DNA of 64,000 nucleotides from Sabethes cyaneus (taxonomy: Eukaryota; Arthropoda; Insecta; Diptera; Culicidae): NCBI RefSeq assembly GCF_943734655.1, contig NC_071355.1, positions 60,139,449 to 60,203,448 of the forward strand, read 5' to 3'. Positions 56,642-64,000 of the stretch are shown in pieces. The position numbers and the translations under genes were made by a program. The notes under the pieces were generated by a model. It saw only the letters and a program-made list of their open reading frames with translations. It had not been told where the DNA came from and did not search any database. Position 1 is the first letter of the stretch; every line of letters starts with the position of its first letter.

Positions 56642-57683
56642 TACAAGGGACATATAACATAATTAATATAAAATATCCCACCGGTTTTCGAAGAAATTAG
56701 CATGTTTTGTGAGATTGTCATAAAATGATATTTATTTCGATTCCACTCGACTTTTGCTTATAAAAGTAAATCTTGAGCGCATCGATTTTTCGGAAGTAGC
56801 ATGGCAAAGTTCACGATAAATTTAAAATTGCACTTTAGTTTGGGTTATTTGAAGGCTACAATGTTGCTTTGAGTGATTGATGAATTACCGAAATATAACT
56901 TTAGCCATTTTATCTTGCGAAAAATGTCTGTCATTATTTGCTTGTAAATGTAAATATAACTTCAGGGAAATATCAGAAAAAAAAATTCCTGTCAACAGCG
57001 CGATTAAGCTTTTCAGTTGGTAGTACAAAAACCATGCAACGCATAGGCGTCACTTTGAAATATTTCACAAACATGTTACATTTTAGCAAGTTTCTTGCGC
57101 TGTTTCAGTATTAATCCGGTCGTAATTAAGTATGTGGAAACGAAAGGTTAGCAATTCGATTTGTTTTAAATCCGTTGTCAATTCTTATTTAAAACCAAGT
57201 GTGTTACTTGGACAGTGATATATGGTAGCAAATTACATACTATGAGCATGGAAAGATCACAAGTTTGAATAAAAACGGCCTAAAACTACTTAAGTGCACT
57301 GTCAATTTCTCGTTTGTTTGAGAAACCCCAAATATCCATCAACTTTAAAGCCTTGTAATTTCAGCTAGAATCATTATTTTGATCAAAAGATAAGTCTACA
57401 TAATGTATTTTAGATATTATCATAGAACCTCATACCAAAAAATATAAGGATTGGTTCAAAATTTTGAGAAAATCAGTTTTTTGTTGTTTTCCAACAATAG
57501 TGTCGAGTGGACTTGTGGGGTTTCTCAAACAAACGATTCAAATAGATTTATGACACCTACAAGTCAATAGATATGACACTCAAAAAAAATTTTGTACCAC
57601 AAATATGATTCGATTATCCGGGTGATTCGATTATCCGGGCTGAAAATAAAAGTGAACACCCGGATAATCGAGTCCAGGCTGTA

Positions 57684-58868
57684 TTATACCTAATGCACAC
57701 TTAATTTTATGAATGTTTCTTGTAGCAATTTTTCTTTTTTTTTATGGTCTTCAAATGAAAATCGGTTGGGGGGCTCATGGTGAAAACGGCGATTTTTTTT
57801 ATAAAATCCAAGATGGCCGCCAAAATTTTTTTTACTCCATTTGAAAACCCTGTTCTTCTTCACAGAACTGGGCCAATTGTTAGTTGTTTCATGGCAAATT
57901 TATGAAATATCACATGATGTAGATCTCAAGGTTTGCTCCAAATTCAACTTGTCTTGAAACTGTTAGGCTCCTTGGCGAACGAGGGGTCCACTATTTCAAA
58001 GTATCAAAAGTGAAATTCTTATTTTTTAACCATTTTCAACCAATTAAGCGCAATAATAGTACGAATATTTGAAGACCTCGTGTCAGTAGTGGCCCCGTTA
58101 CAGCGAGAATTACTCATGGGTTCTGTAGTACATAACAAATTTATTTACTGGCAACATAATACAAAATTACATATTTTTCAGCGGAATATGCCTACTTATT
58201 TTAAAAATAATTCTTAAGTCGAGGTTCTTGAGAATTTCTTCGCACTTCTCATGAAAAAAATCTGTCTGATCTGTAACATTTTGCTGAATATTTGATAAAT
58301 GTATAATATATGATATTATACATTTGATATAAGAAGTAATCAACGTGGGACACTTTCGGAACGCTTGATCACCCGGGACAAGTCCGAATCCGCGACTATC
58401 CTGCAAAATTTGGGACCCCTGGTCACGACATGCTACAAACTAATAGATGATTATCAAATCATAAATACCGAAATACCGGTTTTGGAAATGTATAAAACCG
58501 GTATTTTCGGTATTTTTCTACTATTCTGATTTATTCAAACTCCCTTCAAAATTTGCTTCGGATGTCTACTCCAATATCAGAAAAGAAACTAGAAGTATGT
58601 AAAACTTCGAACTATTCTTCGATTTGAAGGGTCCTGCAAAAAACTGTGGGTCAATCAATATAAGCTTTTGAACCTGGTTGAGGCCCAGTAGAACACGTTT
58701 GCTACAAAATTGATTCACTATACGAGACACACGTAGCATTTCAATTTAGTAGTTAGGCTTTATTTTCATTGATTTATGTCTGAAATAATCCTGCTATGAT
58801 TCGGGATAACTTCAGAAAAATGGAACCAAATTTTTCCAATATTATTTCTGGTTCTTGGTTCTTGTAAG
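57684..58868. other. Intergenic DNA with dispersed repeat fragments
   Basis: Positions 58064-58118 are the reverse complement of 15333-15387. Positions 58464-58518 hold an inverted pair of AATACCGGT-type motifs resembling the subterminal arrays of the hAT element at 48.7-50.3 kb. No gene is seen. Confidence 0.5.
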
Positions 58869-59271
58869 CAGGGATGGCACGATCACTTTGACTCACACAC
58901 ATTCACATTCACATTCATTTGACAGTACCTTCTCAGCAAAGAAAAAATGTTCGAAGCTTTATATAGGACATTTGTAGAATTAGTTATTATCTACAATTTT
59001 GCAGAATAAAGTTTTGCTGTATCTTTTGTAGTTACGGCGCTACAATGCTAGTAACTCATTAGTGACTAAATGAAAGTTCACTTAGTCACTAAAGAGGTAC
59101 TAGCATTGTAGCACCGTAAATACAAAAGATACAGCAATACTGTATTCAGAAAAGTTGTAGATAATAACTAGTTCTTCAATCGTCCCATATATAACTTTGT
59201 CAAATTCTGCATGACTGAGACGGTACTGTCCAATGAATGTAAATTGAGTTAAAATGATTGTGCCATCCCTG
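58869..59271. mobile_element. Foldback hAT-type MITE, second copy, duplication CTTGTAAG
   Basis: It has CAGGGATGGCACGATCA ends, inverted, with perfect 8-bp CTTGTAAG flanks (58861-58868 and 59272-59279). The same palindromic interior as 40863-41254 is present, including GTAACTCATTAGTGACTAAA and its mirror. The length is 403 bp. Two copies with different, exact duplications prove independent transposition. Confidence 0.9.
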
Positions 59272-59819
59272 CTTGTAAGACTAGTTACTTGGAAATCGTA
59301 CAGAAATTATTTTACATAGAGCCAAAAGTGTAACGGCAAGTATCCTTATTTTTTATGTCGAGGACGTAAAGATTAAGTTTAGACGTAAACCCGGACCTAA
59401 CATTGGAGTAAAATTTAAACTTTAAACTTTAAATTTGAATTCGAACTCAAAGTTTTCTTTGAAGGTAAGCAAAGTCTTGGGCTATAAACCTAAAATCAGT
59501 TATATCTTATTAACTCATACAGATAAAACAAAACGTCTTCAGTAACAATATTCCTCTTTTATGTGCAAAATGCTTTCTAGAACATCACATTGAGCTATCT
59601 GTTGAAACAAACATGTCACAAGAAGAAATGTGATTTGAGGGGTCGTTTATAAATAAAGGTCTATTGCTGAAAATGAGTAATAGGTGGAAGTTTGATATAT
59701 TTCACTTTCACTCAGGTGTTCATCCGGTCGCTCGAATTTGCGATGAAAGAGAACCTGATGAATTTGAGTCAGGTGAGAAGAAGTGAGAAGTGAGAATTGT
59801 CGCCAAAAAAGTAAAGTAA

Positions 59820-59965
59820 GTATGCATGTTTCGGTGGCACTCTCGAGTCCCTTCGAAACGCGCATAGGGTTGCGGCAAGGGGATGGATTCTCCTGTATTG
59901 TTATTCAGCATCGCTATTGAAAGTGTGATCTAGTGTGCGGGCATCAATCTACAATCGGGCATTTT
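59820..59965 (+). mobile_element. RTE reverse-transcriptase fragment
   Basis: The stretch encodes VALSSPFETRIGLRQGDGFS and then degenerates. It matches the LSSPFETRRGLRQGDGLSC block of the RTE copies at 5.8-7.5 and 43-45 kb. Frameshifts occur right after. It is an isolated remnant. Confidence 0.7.
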
Positions 59966-61120
59966 CTACAACTCACGCTAATCATCATTTTGTAGCAACC
60001 CTAGTTTCGGGAGATACGATTTTTCAAACATAGTACCTTTTAAAATAAATACACCCTTTTTAAAAGTGATTCTTGAGCCCAAATGGTGCTAAACTCTGTG
60101 GAAGGTGTATATTTGCTCCTATCAAACACGTAGATAACATTTAGAATAAATAGTTCAAGTTTTATCATTTACCTTTTTCACGTGGAACTGCTAAAATTTA
60201 AAAATTGCGAAAATATTATTTGTTCTGCCTTCAGAAAAACGTTAATACCTCAGCGAGATTTGAACATATGTCCATACTTTCTTCGGCAAAGTTGTTCATC
60301 ATACAATTTCCTATATATCTACAGTATACGTACGTTACTCTGAGATACTGTTCGATACCCTGTTTTGACGTTTATTTAAATGAAATTTCGAAAATTTTAA
60401 ATTTTTGCCGAATTCAATAAATTTTTGTAACCAAATATGACTCCAGACATGCCACCATGCCTTTTTTTTTAATGTATCCGATCTCAATGATTGTGAAAAA
60501 AATAGTTAACATGTAATAAACATGTGAAAAAAATAGGTAACATGTTCTGGCGGGTGTTGTGGGTTCGAATCCGGTTATAATCTCATATTATAGCTTGGTT
60601 CGACTCATGCACCTTCCAGCATTGGACAAAAGGTAGGAGTCAAAACGACTACTTGTTAAGCGTAGCCCCCCCCCCCCCCCTCATCACCTTTCCGCTCTTT
60701 CCCCTCCTTCACCAAAAAAAAATTCATTTCTTTCTCCTATTTCATCAATTGTAGAACCATCGTTTCAAAAAAAAATTTCTAAAAATATTTTTTTTAATTT
60801 AATTTGGTCCTCTTGAAAAATGCCATTTTTTCCTAAAACTCAAATGTGCGACCCCTAAATCGCGGCAACCAATGTTGACGTCATATAAAAGTTTTGTTGT
60901 GATCCCCTAAGCTTTCATTTGAGGGGTGAGCCCCCGGGTTTTCTGACATAGTGCTATTTTGGGATTCTCTACTGTGCAGTGAAATCTGTTCTCTTCAAGA
61001 ATCTCATCTGCACTAGGAACAGAGGGGCCCAACGTGCGTAAGAGCCACCTCGACTCTATGCTACTTGAAGAAGGAGGAGGAATTATTGTGCAGCCGCCTC
61101 CAAAATCCATCCACGTCAGC
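59966..61120. other. Unassigned DNA with a C homopolymer
   Basis: It contains a run of about 16 C at 60666-60681 and a B-box-like GGGTTCGAATCC at about 60561 without a tRNA fold. No gene is supported. Confidence 0.4.
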
Positions 61121-61129
61121 TCGGAGCTC

Positions 61130-61660
61130 GTGAGCTGGCAAAATTGCTGGATTATCCTAAAGGCACTGCAGCGCCTAAAAAAAAGTACAAAGTAACTTTC
61201 ACGAACTACTCGTAAAGTGAGCTCTTGATCATCTTCTGTGGCTGAAGGCCATTTGGAGAATCAAGGATGATCCGAACATCTCGCAATATGATTTGGCTGA
61301 AAAACTGAATGCTGTCCGCTGTTTTGTACGGTAAATCCGTCTCCGAGACGATTGCATGTATTACAAAGCAAGTAGACAACCGAACCGAAGCTGTACGGTC
61401 AGCTATTGGTGAAATGCGAAGGATGTGTCGACGATGAAACTTATGCCAAAGCCGATATCAACCAAGTCCCGGGGGGGTTCAAATTCTACAAGGCTCCTGC
61501 TCGCGGTAAGATTCCTAATAAACCCTAGTTTGTTTTGACGGATAAGTTCGCGAAAAAATTCATAATTTGGCCAGGGATCTGTTTCTGTGGATAACTAGAA
61601 TTTTTGTGACGGATAAGACCATAATTCGGCAGTATACAAAAGGGAGTTTCTCAACAAATG
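61130..61660 (+). mobile_element. Dead Tc1/mariner transposase (ITmD37E-like)
   Basis: Broken frames read WRIKDDPNISQYDLAEKLNA (HTH region), the first catalytic Asp in VDDETYAKADINQVPGGF, then KFYKAPARGKIPNKP and DKFAKKFIIWPGICFCG. These are mariner-type DDE landmarks close to the mosquito ITmD37E group. Several stops and frameshifts inactivate it and the C-terminal catalytic part is missing. No inverted ends could be defined. Confidence 0.75.
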
Positions 61661-61679
61661 GATCGAATCCTTCATTAGG

Positions 61680-61890
61680 TTCTATGATTACTGATCAGTT
61701 CGCTCCGTGGTAGGATGATCGTCTGTTCGAATCTCGGCTGGGTGGTGCTACGAGAGTCAGTAGAATCGGTGCGCTAGCCCCGTAATTGTCCTATACTCTC
61801 TAATAACTGGCTGCGAAATTTGTCAACAACCAAGGGTCAAGCCAAGCCTGAAGACGTTTATACCTAAGACCTTGTCCCATTATGTCCAGT
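61680..61890 (+). mobile_element. tRNA-related SINE, second copy
   Basis: It shows a tRNA-like head with the B box GTTCGAATCTCGGCTGG at 61725, then the shared body GTCAGTAGAATCGG, GCTAGCCCCGTAATTGTCC and CTGCGAAATTTGTC, and the end AGCCTGAAGAC. It is the same family as 31325-31548. Confidence 0.7.
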
Positions 61891-63905
61891 TACGTTTTAG
61901 TCAGATCTAGCCGACTGCCATTACAGTAAGGACAAGCTACAATGCACTAGTGTGAACTTGATGATGTTTGAACAGTTTTTGACCGTTCTACTCCTTATGA
62001 GTGAAGTTTTTGAAATTTTTTACTGAGTCATGTTGGGGGCGAGGTTGGGGGTGTACAGAATCGCAGTAAACTTTTGTTGTGAAGATTTAAAAGCCGAAAA
62101 CAATTATGCGTCAACGCGTCTGTCAGCGTTATTCTGACAGTTTGCCCACAGGTTAACCTGACGTCACCTGAACAATCGTGTCGCAAATCGATCTTACACG
62201 CTCCCAATAAAAACACTAGACAAATTCATGAGTTGACTGAAGTGTTTTGCTATCCCAAATTCCTGAAATCCATTTGAAGAACGACTGACCTTCTAGACGG
62301 GAAACCCAAAAGTGATAGAAAAGCAAAAGCAGTTAACAGAAAACTAGCAGTTTTTGTGCCCAAAAGCGGGGTTCTGTTTATACTATATATAGTTTCCTTG
62401 TGTCTGACTGTAACGCTAGATCCAAGCAAGCTGTTGAATAAAAAATTTTCTAGACTCCAACGCGTGTTGTGAAGGTAACAATGATTTCAGTCAGTGGGTG
62501 GGTGGGTGAAATAGGCAATTTGATGGGCTGCTACATAATGCAATACTGATTTTAACAAGTCCTGGCCTTGAATAAAAACATTTGATTTCAACACAAATTT
62601 TTGAAGCAAACGTCAACCGTTTAAGATTGATGTGTGATTTGGCACGTGGTAATAAGGATAGCCTACGAGCTGCCAAAGTAGCGCTTACTCAATATAAAGC
62701 GCGAAAACGCATATCCCGTTGAGTATTTTTATTCCTACATTTACTTCTTCCGGAGTTTCTTACGAGCTAAAACCCTTTCCGAGTCAGGTGTGGGATGATA
62801 TCTGAATCACACAGAAGTAATGTAACGTGTTTTCTTAAACAGTCTAATGTTTTATCAAGGACACATTCAAAGTTTGATGATAAAAAAACAGCCAGAATTA
62901 ATCAAAATATGGTTTATGTGGAATTTTTTGTTCCATGATTTTGACGTTAAGTTGATTTACGAACGCGACCTGAAATATCTCAATATAAAGTAATATAAAT
63001 ATTGAACTCCACAAATTCAGGTACTATAAAAATTTAGTAGAAGTAGCTTTAGACATTTTCATTTTCAAGTATTTCAAAAGTATTCTAATTTTTTCAAGGG
63101 ACTCGGTTGCAGAAAAGCCGTCGAAATCTCCAATGTCCAAAGGTTTAGTATTGCATTGGTTCGATTTCAAACAAATAGCTAATCTGAGAGTTTGTCCGGT
63201 TTACTAAAACGAAGGATATTTTTGTAGCTGTGGGCCAACGATTTTTGCCCTTTTATCTAAGCCCCGTTTCCTTCGTTTCTAAATAACACGTGTTTTAATT
63301 AATGGAAGGTTGCCAATTTTAAAACTGTTTCACTAATAAATTTTACGTGCTATAGAATTGTAAACCATATTACATTTTCAAAGGTTTTGGTATCGTGGCT
63401 AGCCACGACGGGTCAACCTAGTAGAAATATATTCACTGCATTCTTCTTGCCAATCCAACACAGCGAATATATTTTTGTGAACAAAATTTTTGTTTCAAAC
63501 AAAGAAACTACTTTTAAAATTTGCAGAATCGATGACGACTAATTTCACCTTAATCGTCGATCTCATTCCAAAGCGGTGACATTTTTCAAACGAAACCCGA
63601 ATAAATTCCTGGACGAGAATATAACGTAGTCTTACAGGAATTTGGTCCGTATCCGTATATTTACATCTTCTTCTGAACTTCTTCTGAAAAATATCAATGG
63701 GATATAGTATTTGATAAACGTTAGGATTGGAAAACATTAACTTTAAAAGTTAGAAAAAATAAGACAATGCTAACGACTGGAGCTGGTGGTGGAGCAGACT
63801 GTGGGATTAATGACGCTGACTTGCTGGTGTATGACATTCTGTGAAAAAGAAGGGACAGCATGAAAAAATAAACTAGCAGAAGTAGCAAAATATTCCTTCA
63901 CATAA
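61891..63905. other. Intergenic DNA, nothing recognised
   Basis: This stretch is AT-rich with short frames only. There are no gene, tRNA or element ends that I can support. Confidence 0.4.
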
Positions 63906-63908
63906 ACC

Positions 63909-64000
63909 AAAGTCTTGGCGCTACATTCCGATGGAATTTCTGTTTTTTTTTGTTCGACAGACTTCACAGCCAACAGTTAATAGTGTATACAGGACAGAAC
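63909..64000 (-). mobile_element. tRNA-related SINE, partial at window edge
   Basis: Read on the minus strand it gives the 3' half of the SINE: GTCCTGTATACACTATTAAC, GGCTGTGAAGTCTGTCGA, and the end GCCAAGACTTTGG. The tRNA-like head would lie beyond the window. Confidence 0.65.

Larger units (their letters stand above)
54368..57681. mobile_element. 3.3-kb pogo/Tigger-like element, no transposase seen
   Basis: The ends CAGTTCGGACTAGATTATCC (left) and CAGCCTGGACTCGATTATCC (right, inverted) are flanked by TA (54366-54367 and 57682-57683). Both subterminal regions repeat TCGATTATCCGGG. The interior includes an ATC-rich tract, a smaller CAG...CTG MITE and long AT-rich DNA, but no recognisable HTH, CENPB or DDE segment. 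It is either an internally replaced non-autonomous element or two half-elements paired by chance. Confidence 0.6.

Noticed and set aside
60550..60600. tRNA gene suggested by GGGTTCGAATCC
   Set aside because: Only a B-box-like motif is present. No acceptor stem, D arm or anticodon arm can be formed.

Overview
The window is nuclear DNA from an insect, most likely a culicine mosquito (Aedes-like). The evidence is short GT-AG introns in animal genes, a chemosensory gustatory receptor gene, and a dense load of mosquito-type transposons: RTE/JAM-like, CR1/L2-like and LOA-like non-LTR elements, BEL/Pao, ITmD37E-like mariner, tRNA-related SINEs and many MITEs. The species assignment is inference. There are no operons and no prokaryotic or CRISPR features.

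Six host protein genes can be assembled. From left to right they are: a three-exon gustatory receptor, Gr66a-like (2612-4368, minus); a two-exon SECIS-binding-protein-2/L7Ae-domain gene (11808-13150, minus); Tim13 in three exons (17146-17526, plus), convergent with a two-exon FOP/CEP20-like centrosomal gene (17670-18249, minus); a four-coding-exon ABCB6/HMT-1 half-transporter (24232-29594, plus), whose 2.7-kb intron holds a decayed BEL/Pao element; and a two-exon CRAL-TRIO lipid-binding gene (51376-52322, minus). All splice junctions were followed by hand and keep frame. Two tRNA-Leu genes (anticodons TAG and AAG) lie head to head in a 1.1-kb inverted duplication (53232-54366). These genes do not form one pathway.

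The rest is mostly mobile DNA. One non-LTR element (about 35.1-39.5 kb, minus) has two undamaged ORFs in the same frame, separated by a single UAG, and ORF2 has no usable AUG. At 41.5-48.1 kb a nearly intact RTE is nested inside the RNase H region of an older LOA-like element. Several non-autonomous DNA elements have exact ends and target-site duplications readable from the sequence: four with 8-bp TSDs (20978-21172, 40863-41254, 48717-50255, 58869-59271), an insertion with a probable 8-bp TSD in the tRNA duplication (53772-54201), one Harbinger-like with TAA (39770-40464), and many with TA.

The region 18.5-23 kb is unusually rich in self-complementary DNA: two long-TIR elements, a 74-bp perfect hairpin, a 362-bp palindrome made of two MITEs head to head, and a 52-bp-arm hairpin. 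Long stretches (1-1.6, 4.4-5.8, 10.3-11.8, 32.4-34.7, 50.3-51.4 and 62-63.9 kb) hold nothing I can recognise. No clearly new system is proven. The best candidates for follow-up are the UAG-linked ORF1-ORF2 element and the self-complementary cluster.
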